The notes under the pieces: generated by a model
The model's database searches: none
Seen by the model: the letters and a program-made list of their open reading frames with translations, nothing else
Told to the model about the DNA's origin: nothing
Shown here: positions 7,760 through 14,700 of the stretch, in pieces
Layout: each line of letters opens with the position of its first letter
How positions within the stretch are numbered: position 1 is the first letter of the stretch
From: Pseudomonadota bacterium
Lineage (GTDB): Bacteria; Pseudomonadota; Alphaproteobacteria; Acetobacterales; Acetobacteraceae
Assembly: GCA_021841985.1 (NCBI GenBank)
Contig: JAKCCP010000228.1
Location: 1-16,396, forward strand
Length of the DNA stretch: 16,396 nt
Direction: 5' to 3'
Program-made: the position numbers and the translations under genes

Positions 7760-8754
7760 TCAAGCCGCTCCACCAGCCGCGCGATCACCGCATCGAGGCG
7801 CACGCCCTCGGCGCGCGCGGCGAAAGAGAGGGCCATGCGGTGGCGCAGCACCGCAGGCGCAAGGGCCGCGACATCCTCGATGCTCGGGGCCAGCCTGCCA
7901 TCGAGCAGGGCACGGGCGCGGGTCGCCAGCATCAGCGCCTGCGCGGCGCGCGGCCCGGCGCCCCAAGCGAGCTGGGTGCGGATCTCCGGATCGGCGGCGC
8001 TCTCGGGACGGCTGCCGCGCACCAGATCGAGAATCGCTGTGACCACCCCCGCGCCAATCGGCAGGCGACGGATCAGCCGTTGCGCCGCGCTCAGTTCCTC
8101 GGCCCCGATCGCCGGACGCAGGCGCACGCGCGCCTCCGAAGTGGTGGCGAGCAGCATCGCCCGCTCGTCTTCGAGCGCGGGATAGCCGATATCAATCTCC
8201 ATGAGAAACCGGTCGAGCTGCGCCTCGGGCAGCGGGTAGGTGCCCTCCTGCTCGATCGGGTTTTGCGTCGCCAGCACATGGAACGGCCGCGGCAGGGCGT
8301 GGCGGGCGCCGGCGATCGCCACCTCGCCCTCCTGCATCGCCTGCAGCAGCGCCGATTGCGTGCGCGGGCTGGCGCGGTTGATCTCGTCGGCCATCAGCAA
8401 CTGGCAAAACACCGGGCCGGGGAGAAAGCGAAAGCTCCGCTTGCCATCCGCGCCCTCGTCGAGCACCTCGCTGCCGAGAATATCCGCCGGCATCAGATCG
8501 GGGGTGAACTGCACGCGCCGCGCCGCCAGGCCGAGCACCGTTCCCAGGGTCTCGACCAGCAGCGTCTTGCCCAAGCCGGGCACGCCGACCAGCAGCACAT
8601 GGCCACCCGCCAGAAGAGTGATGAGCGTCTGCTCGATCACCGCGCGCTGGCCGAAGATCGCCTGCCCGATCTCGGCGCGGATCGCCGCCAGACGCGGGGC
8701 CAGCGCCTCGATCTCGGCGACAATCGCCGCATCGCTCTGGTTTGCCGGGAACAT
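7756..8754 (-). CDS. moxR: MoxR-family AAA+ ATPase
   Basis: This encodes 332 residues from ATG 8754, with AGGAG about ten bases upstream; the frame is open further upstream but that stretch does not look like MoxR protein. MoxR proteins are AAA+ ATPases, usually hexameric, that act as chaperone-like motors with DUF58 and vWA partners. Walker A is GVPGLGKT at residues 57-64, Walker B is LLMADE around 119-124, the MoxR motif NRASPRTQSALLQAMQE follows, sensor 1 is ATQNP around 162-166, and PLPEAQLDRFLM comes next. The C-terminal lid domain ends in DAVIARLVERLE. It is the first gene of the minus-strand operon moxR – DUF58 – DUF4159 – amidotransferase-like protein. Its promoter must lie in the 296-bp gap that it shares with the plus-strand DUF1285 gene. 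The call is secure at family level; the client is unknown. Confidence 0.95.
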   Translation of the reverse strand: MFPANQSDAAIVAEIEALAPRLAAIRAEIGQAIFGQRAVIEQTLITLLAGGHVLLVGVPGLGKTLLVETLGTVLGLAARRVQFTPDLMPADILGSEVLDEGADGKRSFRFLPGPVFCQLLMADEINRASPRTQSALLQAMQEGEVAIAGARHALPRPFHVLATQNPIEQEGTYPLPEAQLDRFLMEIDIGYPALEDERAMLLATTSEARVRLRPAIGAEELSAAQRLIRRLPIGAGVVTAILDLVRGSRPESAADPEIRTQLAWGAGPRAAQALMLATRARALLDGRLAPSIEDVAALAPAVLRHRMALSFAARAEGVRLDAVIARLVERLE

Positions 8755-9050
8755 CCGCCGGCCACTCCTCTTTCCGGTTGCACGACGCCGCCCGCGGCGA
8801 GGAATCTCTATGCGCGCTCTTTCATCGCCGCGGCAAGCATCCCTATATGTGGGACGCTGCTTGCGGGTGACGAGGTCTCGCATGGCAGGCGGGACCGCAG
8901 GCGGGGAGCGGGCTATTTTACGCCAGATTTGGCCATGGCGAAGAAGCGGGAGTGACGTTGAACCATGAAGATGTCGCAACCGGTGGGCGTGCTGAACGAG
9001 ATCGGTTCGCTGAGCAAGACAGATCAAACGATCGAGGCGGGGAGGGTCCA
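8755..9050. promoter_or_regulatory. Divergent intergenic region between moxR and the DUF1285 gene
   Basis: This 296-bp gap separates two divergent operons and must contain a promoter for each. I see AT-richer patches amid GC-rich DNA (TATATG near 8845-8851; TATTTTAC near 8914-8921) that could serve as -10 elements, but no convincing -35 partners at 16-18 bp. Ribosome sites are clear at each end: AGGAG before moxR and GGAGGGT at 9041-9047 before the DUF1285 gene. No hairpin terminator or repeat was found. The region is supported by gene orientation; exact promoters are not assigned. Confidence 0.45.
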
Positions 9051-9701
9051 GTGAACGACGCATCGCCGCAAGAAAGCCGCACCGCGCAGCCAGCATCTTT
9101 TGAGCCACGCCTGGCCATTCCGCTCCGTCCCCCGGGCCCGAGACCGCCGCCCGAGCGCGCGCTCGCCGCCCCGAAACCGCCGCGCCGGCCCGTTGAATGC
9201 GGCGACCTTCCCTTTCTCATCCGTCGCGATGGCACCTGGCTCTATCGCGGCAGCCCGATCGGGCGCAAGGAAATGGTCTGCCTCTTCGCCTCTGTCCTCA
9301 AGCGCGAGGCCGATGGCAGTTTCTGGCTGGAAACCCCCGCCGAACGCGGCCGTATCGAGGTCGAGGACGCGCCCTTTCTCGCCGTCGAACTCGACTGGCG
9401 CGGCAATGGCCGCCAGCAGGTGCTGAGCTTCCGCACGAATGTCGATGAAATCGTCACCGCCGGCCCCGATCACCCGATCCGCATCGCCCACGACCTCATC
9501 ACCTGCGAGCCGACCCCCTATCTCAAGGTGCGTGAGGGCGCCGGACGCTACGCCGTCGAGGCGCGCATCACGCGAGCGGTCTATTATGAACTGGTGGCGC
9601 TGGCGGTGCCGAACCGCGTGCTGGGGCGGGAATTGCTCGGCGTCTGGAGCCGCGGGCGGTTTTTCCCGCTCGGCGAGATGCCCTCCCATGACGACGAATA
9701 G
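9051..9701 (+). CDS. DUF1285 domain protein
   Basis: The start chosen is GTG 9051, which follows GGAGGGT at ideal spacing; a GTG at 8952 in the same frame has a weaker site and would add 33 unconserved residues. The protein has 216 residues. The first 45 are proline-rich and probably disordered (LRPPGPRPPPERALAAPKPP). The rest fits DUF1285: CGDLPFLIRRDGTWLYRGSPIGRKEMVCLFASVL, WLETPAERGRIEVEDAPF, ITCEPTPYLKVR, and near the end VYYELVAL and LGVWSRGRFFPLG. No catalytic motif and no membrane helix are seen. DUF1285 genes commonly stand beside moxR, Nudix and CCA genes in Alphaproteobacteria. Structures of the family suggest small β-rich folds, but there is no accepted activity. Confidence 0.88.
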   Translation: MNDASPQESRTAQPASFEPRLAIPLRPPGPRPPPERALAAPKPPRRPVECGDLPFLIRRDGTWLYRGSPIGRKEMVCLFASVLKREADGSFWLETPAERGRIEVEDAPFLAVELDWRGNGRQQVLSFRTNVDEIVTAGPDHPIRIAHDLITCEPTPYLKVREGAGRYAVEARITRAVYYELVALAVPNRVLGRELLGVWSRGRFFPLGEMPSHDDE

Positions 9702-9731
9702 CCGCCGCCGAGGGCCGGCCGCCGCTGGCCC

Positions 9732-10310
9732 GTGACGGAGAACGAACTGCGCGCCCGCCTCGCCGCGCTCCCCCTGCAAGGTGGGCCGGCGCGCGAGGAT
9801 CTCGGGTTTACCGAACCGCCGATCGCCGCCGCCGTGCTGGTGCCCCTGGTGCTCGGCCGGTGCCCCTCGGTGCTACTCACCCGGCGCACCGAAACGCTTG
9901 CCCGTCACGCGGGCCAGGTTAGTTTTCCCGGCGGGCGGATCGACCCCGAAGACGCCTCGCCCGAGGCGGCGGCACTGCGCGAGGCCGAGGAGGAAATCGG
10001 CCTCGACCCGGCCCGGGTCGAACTCGCCGGACGCCTGCACGATCACCTCACCGGCACCGGTTTTCGCATCACGCCCGTCCTCGGCCTGTTGCCGCCCGGT
10101 CTCGCGCTCTGCGCCGCCCCGGACGAGGTTGATGCGATTTTTCATCTGCCGCTCGCCACCGTCCTCGACCCCGCCGCCCCGCAACGCCGCCAGGCGATGT
10201 GGCGCGGCAGGATGCGCGAGTTCTGGGTGTTCCCCCACGATAAGCATTATATCTGGGGCGCCACCGCCGCGATCCTCTTGCAGCTCGCCGAGACCCTGCG
10301 CGCCCGATGA
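9732..10310 (+). CDS. CoA pyrophosphatase, Nudix hydrolase (NudL-type)
   Basis: This encodes 192 residues from GTG 9732, 30 bp after the DUF1285 stop. The CoA-pyrophosphatase (UPF0035) signature is present around residues 49-68: LLTRRTETLARHAGQVSFPG. It runs straight into the Nudix box GGRIDPED ... REAEEEIG (about 67-90), whose glutamates coordinate the metal. The enzyme cleaves CoA and its derivatives to 4'-phosphopantetheine and 3',5'-ADP. Downstream residues GFRITPVLGLLP and the C-terminal YIWGATAAILLQL are typical of the family. No membrane helix is visible. A strong Shine-Dalgarno is lacking, and translation may depend on coupling from upstream. The stop overlaps the next gene's ATG by four bases (10307-10310). 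Confidence 0.9.
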   Translation: MTENELRARLAALPLQGGPAREDLGFTEPPIAAAVLVPLVLGRCPSVLLTRRTETLARHAGQVSFPGGRIDPEDASPEAAALREAEEEIGLDPARVELAGRLHDHLTGTGFRITPVLGLLPPGLALCAAPDEVDAIFHLPLATVLDPAAPQRRQAMWRGRMREFWVFPHDKHYIWGATAAILLQLAETLRAR

Positions 10311-11461
10311 GCGGCCCCGCCCGCCGCATCGCCCCGCCCGATTTTCTCGCTACCCCCGAGATCGCCGCCGTGCTCGCCGCTTTGCCCGGCGCGCGGCTGG
10401 TGGGCGGCGCGGTGCGCGATACCCTGCTCGGCCTGCCGGTCGGCGATATCGACCTCGCCACCCCTTGGCCGCCGCAACAGGTGAGGGCGGCGCTCGAACG
10501 CGCCGGGCTTCCCGCCATCCCGACCGGGCTCGCCCACGGCACCATCACGACGCTTGCCGGGCCCCACCATGTCGAAATCACGACACTGCGGCGCGACGTC
10601 GCGACCGACGGCCGGCACGCCCGCGTCGCCTTCACCGATGCCTGGGAAGAAGACGCAAAGCGGCGCGACTTCACCCTCAACGCCCTCTCGATGACCCCCG
10701 ACGGCGCGGTGTTCGACACGGTGGGCGGGCTCGCCGACCTCGCGGCGGGACGGGTGCGCTTCGTCGGCGATCCGGGCGCGCGCCTCGCCGAGGACTATCT
10801 CCGCCTGCTCCGCTTTTTCCGCTTTCAGGCGCGCTTTGCCCGCACGCCGCCCGATGCCGCGACCAGGGCTGCCCTTCAGGCCGCCATCCCTGGCCTCGCG
10901 CGGCTCTCCGCCGAGCGCGTCTGGGCCGAACTCAAGCGCCTGCTCGCCACCCCCGATCCCGCGCCCGCGATCGCCCTGATGGCCGAACTCGGCGTGCTCG
11001 CCGCGATCATCCCCGAAGGCGCCGACCCCAGCCGCGCCCTGCCCGCACAGAGCGATCCCATCCTCCGCCTCGCCGCCCTGCTCACCGGCGATCCCGCGCG
11101 TCTCGCCGATCGCCTCCGGCTCTCGCGGGCCGAGCGCAAGCGGCTGATCGCGCTGCGCGCGCCACCACCCGACCCCGAGCGCCTCGCCGCCGCCCTTGCC
11201 GAAACCCCCCCCGATATCCTCGCCGGCCGCGCGCTGCTGGCCGGCAATCCCGCCCTCGCCGAGGCCATCCGCGCCCACGAAATTCCCCAGTTCCCGCTCT
11301 CGGGCGAAGACGCGCTCGCCGCCGGCATCCCGGAGGGACCGGAAATCGGCAAGGCCCTGGCCGAACTTCGCCGCTGGTGGCAAAACACCAACTGCACCGC
11401 CAACCCCACCACCTGCCGCGCCGAACTCTCCCGCTACGCAGCGAGCCGTTCATGCCCATGA
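10307..11461 (+). CDS. cca: CCA tRNA nucleotidyltransferase
   Basis: This encodes 384 residues from ATG 10307. The class II polymerase-β fold head is clear: LVGGAVRDTLLG (GG at 33-34) and the metal-binding GDIDLAT (D47, D49). These are followed by RRDFTLNALSM (about 119-129), which contributes to nucleotide selection, and the AEDYLRLLRFFRF motif (about 161-173). The C-terminal tail with EGPEIGKALAELRRWW is the usual end of this alphaproteobacterial subfamily. The enzyme adds or repairs the 3' CCA end of tRNAs using CTP and ATP. Essentiality is not shown here, but the gene is usual. Its stop (TGA 11459-11461) is directly followed by the 220-bp palindrome, so its transcript probably ends inside or across that element. 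Confidence 0.95.
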   Translation: MSGPARRIAPPDFLATPEIAAVLAALPGARLVGGAVRDTLLGLPVGDIDLATPWPPQQVRAALERAGLPAIPTGLAHGTITTLAGPHHVEITTLRRDVATDGRHARVAFTDAWEEDAKRRDFTLNALSMTPDGAVFDTVGGLADLAAGRVRFVGDPGARLAEDYLRLLRFFRFQARFARTPPDAATRAALQAAIPGLARLSAERVWAELKRLLATPDPAPAIALMAELGVLAAIIPEGADPSRALPAQSDPILRLAALLTGDPARLADRLRLSRAERKRLIALRAPPPDPERLAAALAETPPDILAGRALLAGNPALAEAIRAHEIPQFPLSGEDALAAGIPEGPEIGKALAELRRWWQNTNCTANPTTCRAELSRYAASRSCP

Positions 11462-11681
11462 GAGGAAGAAGAGCAGGGGCGCTGCCCCTGCACCCCGCTG
11501 GGGCCAGTGGCCCCAGACCCCCATCCTGGAGAAGGTGGGTCGCAGGGGAGGCGCAACTCATGGGCGGCAAACGCATTTTCGCGCCCCCCCTGCGACCCGC
11601 CTCCCTTCGGGACAGGGTCCAGGGACATAGTCCCTGGCGGGGGTGCGGGGGGCAGCGCCCCCTGCTCTTTCTTTCTTCCTC
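11462..11681. repeat. 220-bp imperfect inverted repeat with nested hairpins
   Basis: The left arm spans 11462-11554 and the right arm 11581-11681; they pair over most of their length (for example GAGGAAG at 11462 with CTTCCTC at 11675, and GGGTCGCAGGGG with its complement around 11586-11598). The centre is about 26 unpaired bases. Within each arm smaller hairpins exist: 11473-11491 (8-bp stem, 3-nt loop), 11498-11516 (8-bp stem, loop AGT), 11619-11637 (8-bp stem, loop ATA), 11645-11665 (9-bp stem with one G-U, loop AGC). The stem sequences of the matching small hairpins differ between the arms but stay self-complementary. The element begins one base after the cca stop and ends six bases before the ATG of the ABC gene. 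Similar GC-rich palindromes are scattered in Acetobacteraceae genomes (recalled, not checked). The likely role is transcript end or a mobile non-coding repeat. Confidence 0.9.
11645..11681 (+). terminator. Candidate rho-independent terminator inside the palindrome
   Basis: The hairpin at 11645-11665 is followed by a pyrimidine run (CTCTTTCTTTCTTCCTC). It could end the cca transcript, though the run is not a pure U-tract and it stands only six bases before the next start codon. If it works, the ABC gene needs its own promoter inside or near the repeat, or readthrough. Confidence 0.35.
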
Positions 11682-11687
11682 TCGCGC

Positions 11688-13418
11688 ATGAACGGCACGA
11701 TGGCGTTGCTGGGGCGGCTGTGGCGGGAGCAGGTGCGTCGGCAGTGGGGGCGGATTGCGGTGGTGGTGTTGGCCACCGCGTTGATGTCGGGCGCGACGGC
11801 GCTTTATCCGGTGGTGATCGAGCACGCATTTTCGCTTTTTGCCGCCAGGGACGCGCGTATTCTTTATCAAGTGCCGGCGATTGTGCTGGTGATCACGTCG
11901 GTCAAGGCGCTAGCGCAGTATGTCCAGAACGTAGTGGTGCAGCAGGTGGTGCTGCTAGCCATTCGGGGATTGCAGGAAAGTATGTTCCGGCATCTTGTGC
12001 GCGCCGATCTGGCCCGGCTGGAGCGTGAGGCGCCGGCGCAGTGGGCGGCGCGGTTCACCACCGACGCGACGGTGATCCGCGAGGCCCTGACGCGCGCGGT
12101 CAATGGTGTCGCTGATCTGTTGACGGTGGTCGGGCTGGTGGCCTCGATGATTTATCTCGACTGGCTGCTGAGCCTGATCGCGGCGGCACTTTATCCCCTG
12201 GCGGCGCTGCCGATCACGCGGATTGGGCGGCGGGTGCGCCGGGCCTCGGGGGGGATGCAGGAGCGGATCGGCGAGACCGCGGCGATTTTGCACGAAAGTT
12301 TCGCGCAGGCCCGGATCGTGCGCGCCTATCGCCTGGAGGAGATGGAGGAGCGGCGGGCCGCGGCGACGTTTGGCCGGCTTTATCAGGCGTTGCTGGGGAT
12401 GGCGCGGGCGCGGGCGCGGATCGATCCGGTGCTCGAAGTGCTCGGCGGCGTTGCGGTTGCGGCGGTGATCGGGTTTGCCGGCTGGCGGGCGGCGATGGGG
12501 GGCGCGAGTATCGGCAATTTCACCGGGTTTGTCGCCGCGCTGCTGATTGCGTCACGGCCGCTCCGCGCGTTGGGAACGATGAACGCGGCGTTGCAGGAGG
12601 GACTGGCGGGGCTGGCACGGGTGTTCGCGGTGATCGATGAGCCGCCCTCGGTGGTTGATCGTGAGGCGGCGCGGAACTTGCCTTCGGGGCGTGGCCTTGT
12701 GGTCTTCGAGGACGTGCATTTTGCCTATCCCGATGGCCGGGCGGGGCTTCGGGGCTTGTCGTTGGTCGCCGAGCCGGGGCGAACGCTGGCGCTGGTCGGG
12801 CCGTCGGGGGCGGGGAAATCGACCGCGCTCGCGCTCATCCCGCGCCTGATGGATGTCGGCGCCGGGCGGGTAATGGTCGATGGGGCGGATGTGCGGGAGA
12901 TCGCGATCGCCAGCTTGCGTGATGCCATCGCCTATGTCGGCCAGGATGCGCTGCTGTTCGATGACACGATCGCCGCCAATATCCGCATGGGCCGGCCAGC
13001 AGCGCGCGACGACGAGGTCGAGGCGGCGGCCGCGGCCGCAGCGGGGGCGTTCATCGACGCGCTGCCCGAGGGGTTCGCGACCCGCGTCGGGCCCGGTGGG
13101 CAGCGGCTTTCGGGCGGCCAGCGCCAGCGCGTGGCCCTGGCGCGGGCGATTCTGCGCAATCCGCGTATTTTGCTGCTCGACGAGGCGACCAGTGCGCTCG
13201 ATGCCGAGAGCGAGGCGGCGGTGCAGGCGGCGCTGGCGCGGCTCCGTGCCGGGCGCACGACGATCGTTGTTGCGCATCGGCTTTCCACCGTGCGCGAGGC
13301 TGACTTGGTGGTGGTGATGGCGGACGGCCGGGCGGTCGAGCAGGGCGGGCACCGCGCGCTTTTGGCCGAGGACGGGCTCTATGCCCGGCTGGTTCGCACG
13401 CAGGCTTTCGCGCCGTAA
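11688..13418 (+). CDS. MsbA-like half-size ABC exporter (permease-ATPase fusion)
   Basis: This encodes 576 residues from ATG 11688; a frame upstream to GTG 11643 lies in the palindrome and is not credible, and ATG 11700 is a possible alternative. An N-terminal exporter domain of six predicted helices (about 17-300) is followed by a nucleotide-binding domain. Walker A is GPSGAGKST at 371-379, Q-loop Q419, signature LSGGQRQ at 474-480, Walker B ILLLDE at 494-499, and the switch histidine AHRLST at H530. It acts as a homodimer or heterodimer in the inner membrane and exports a lipid or drug-type substrate; MsbA itself flips lipid A. Substrate cannot be decided. Directly upstream is the palindrome and no Shine-Dalgarno is seen, so translation initiation may be unusual. 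A 167-bp gap separates it from the Emr genes. Confidence 0.9.
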   Translation: MNGTMALLGRLWREQVRRQWGRIAVVVLATALMSGATALYPVVIEHAFSLFAARDARILYQVPAIVLVITSVKALAQYVQNVVVQQVVLLAIRGLQESMFRHLVRADLARLEREAPAQWAARFTTDATVIREALTRAVNGVADLLTVVGLVASMIYLDWLLSLIAAALYPLAALPITRIGRRVRRASGGMQERIGETAAILHESFAQARIVRAYRLEEMEERRAAATFGRLYQALLGMARARARIDPVLEVLGGVAVAAVIGFAGWRAAMGGASIGNFTGFVAALLIASRPLRALGTMNAALQEGLAGLARVFAVIDEPPSVVDREAARNLPSGRGLVVFEDVHFAYPDGRAGLRGLSLVAEPGRTLALVGPSGAGKSTALALIPRLMDVGAGRVMVDGADVREIAIASLRDAIAYVGQDALLFDDTIAANIRMGRPAARDDEVEAAAAAAAGAFIDALPEGFATRVGPGGQRLSGGQRQRVALARAILRNPRILLLDEATSALDAESEAAVQAALARLRAGRTTIVVAHRLSTVREADLVVVMADGRAVEQGGHRALLAEDGLYARLVRTQAFAP

Positions 13419-13449
13419 AATTTTCTGTTTGTTTCGCGGGCGCGCCGCT

Positions 13450-13461
13450 AAGCTTAAGCTT
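13450..13461. other. 12-bp perfect palindrome AAGCTTAAGCTT
   Basis: AAGCTTAAGCTT reads the same on both strands and lies 32 bp after the ABC gene stop, in an AT-richer stretch before the emr promoter. It may be chance or a protein-binding site. No further support was seen. Confidence 0.3.
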
Positions 13462-13473
13462 CGGCCGATAGGC

Positions 13474-13502
13474 TTGCTGACCGAACCGTTCAGTTCTATC
13501 TG
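13474..13502 (+). promoter_or_regulatory. Candidate emr promoter with TetR-type operator in its spacer
   Basis: A -35-like TTGCTG (13474-13479) and a -10-like TATCTG (13497-13502) are 17 bp apart. An imperfect inverted repeat occupies that spacer: GACCGAAC C GTTCAGTTC at 13479-13496, with the core GAAC-C-GTTC. This layout is typical of TetR-repressed efflux promoters; no TetR gene lies in the window. The predicted leader would be about 77 bases to the ATG of emrA. Confidence 0.5.
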
Positions 13503-13528
13503 TCGCGGTGGACCGGCATCACTTGATG

Positions 13529-13566
13529 CTTGGGCCGGGCTTTCTGGCTTGGGCCGGGCTTTCTGG
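13529..13566. repeat. Perfect 19-bp tandem repeat in the emrA leader
   Basis: CTTGGGCCGGGCTTTCTGG occurs twice without a gap (13529-13547, 13548-13566), within the predicted untranslated leader of emrA. It could come from slippage, or form a structure or binding site. In an upstream open frame it codes for glycine-rich residues that do not look like the protein. Confidence 0.85.
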
Positions 13567-13585
13567 GTCGGCGGGAGTGTTGGGC

Positions 13586-14692
13586 ATGGCTGACTATCCG
13601 GATGCGGCGGAGCAGGTGCGCAAGGAAGCCTCGGGCGCGACGCGCCGGGTGAAGCGCCGTCTGCCGTGGAAACGCGCGCTGCTGGCCCTTATCGGGCTCG
13701 GCGTCATCGCCGGGGCGAGCTATTACTGGTATCTCACCAAGGACGAGGAGAGCACCGACGACGCCTATACCGATGGCCGCGCCATCAGCATCGCGCCGCA
13801 GGTCGCCGGCAATGTGGTCAATCTCGCGATCGATGATAACCAATTCGTCCATCGCGGGGATTTGCTGGTGGCGATCGATGCGCGGCCTTTCCGGGCGGCG
13901 CGCGATCAGGCGCGTGGCCAGTTGGAACTCGGGCAGGCGCAGTTGCAGAGCGCTCGTCTCGCTCTCACGATCGCCCAGATAACCTATCCCGCCAAGCGCG
14001 CCGCCGCCGCGGCGCAACTAGCCTCGGCCGAGGCCGCCGAGGTCAAGGCCGAGGCCGATCTCAGGCGCCAGCGCAATCTGCCGGTCGCGGCGACCACGCG
14101 CGAGAATATCGATGCCGCCGTCGCCGCGGCGGCCGAGGCCGCGGCGCAGGTGGAACAGGCGCGCGCCGCGCTCAAGGAGGCGGATCTCGTGGCGGAAAAT
14201 ATCGCCGTCGCCGAGGCCCAGGTAAAACAGCTCGCGGCCCAGGTGGATGCGGCGAAGGCGGCGCTCGATCAGGCCGCGATCAATCTCGGCTATACCGAGG
14301 TCACGGCGCCGCAGGATGGCTGGGTTACCAAGCGCAATGTCGAGCTTGGCACCTATGTCCAGCCCGGCCAGCAGATCCTCGCGATCGTCTCGCCGGAGGT
14401 CTGGATCACCGCCAATTTCAAGGAAACCCAGCTTGATCGCATGCGGCCGGGGCAGAAAGTGGCGATCCATGTCGACGCCTATCCGGGGCTGACGCTGGCC
14501 GGCCATGTTGACAGCATCCAGAAGGGTTCGGGCAGCAAATTCACCGCTTTTCCGCCGGAAAATGCCACCGGAAATTTCGTGAAAATCGTCCAGCGCGTGC
14601 CCGTCAAGATCGTCATCGAGAGCGGGCTTGACCCGAAACTGCCACTGCCACTCGGCATCTCGGTCGAGCCTACCGTCAAACTCCTCGATTAG
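13586..14692 (+). CDS. emrA: EmrA/HlyD-type membrane fusion protein
   Basis: This encodes 368 residues from ATG 13586, with GGGAG eight to twelve bases upstream; the frame is open to GTG 13508 but that would span the tandem repeat. A basic cytoplasmic start (RRVKRRLPWKR) leads to one membrane helix (about 30-50). The periplasmic part begins STDDAYTDGRAISIAPQVAGNV, the split lipoyl half typical of this family, followed by a long α-helical coiled coil rich in Ala, Glu and Lys (about 103-235). The other lipoyl half is NLGYTEVTAPQDGWVTKRNV, then a β-barrel (VWITANFKETQLDRMRPGQKV). EmrA-type adaptors link an inner-membrane exporter to an outer-membrane channel. Its stop is eight bases before the exporter gene, so the two are an operon. 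Confidence 0.93.
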   Translation: MADYPDAAEQVRKEASGATRRVKRRLPWKRALLALIGLGVIAGASYYWYLTKDEESTDDAYTDGRAISIAPQVAGNVVNLAIDDNQFVHRGDLLVAIDARPFRAARDQARGQLELGQAQLQSARLALTIAQITYPAKRAAAAAQLASAEAAEVKAEADLRRQRNLPVAATTRENIDAAVAAAAEAAAQVEQARAALKEADLVAENIAVAEAQVKQLAAQVDAAKAALDQAAINLGYTEVTAPQDGWVTKRNVELGTYVQPGQQILAIVSPEVWITANFKETQLDRMRPGQKVAIHVDAYPGLTLAGHVDSIQKGSGSKFTAFPPENATGNFVKIVQRVPVKIVIESGLDPKLPLPLGISVEPTVKLLD

Positions 14693-14700
14693 GTGGCCTC

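Noticed and set aside
8952..9050. Upstream GTG start for the DUF1285 gene
   Set aside because: The 33 extra residues do not look like the family, and GTG 9051 has a far better ribosome site.
9781..11691. A 636-residue open frame overlapping the Nudix and cca genes
   Set aside because: It is Arg/Pro-rich with no recognisable motifs, and the two genes in the other frames are clear enzymes.
11082..11870. Open frames on both strands through the palindrome
   Set aside because: They arise from the GC-rich repeat and shadow cca and the ABC gene; no protein family is recognisable.
13508..13585. Longer N-terminus for emrA from GTG 13508
   Set aside because: It would lie almost on the predicted transcription start and be encoded by the tandem repeat; ATG 13586 has a ribosome site and gives a normal EmrA start.
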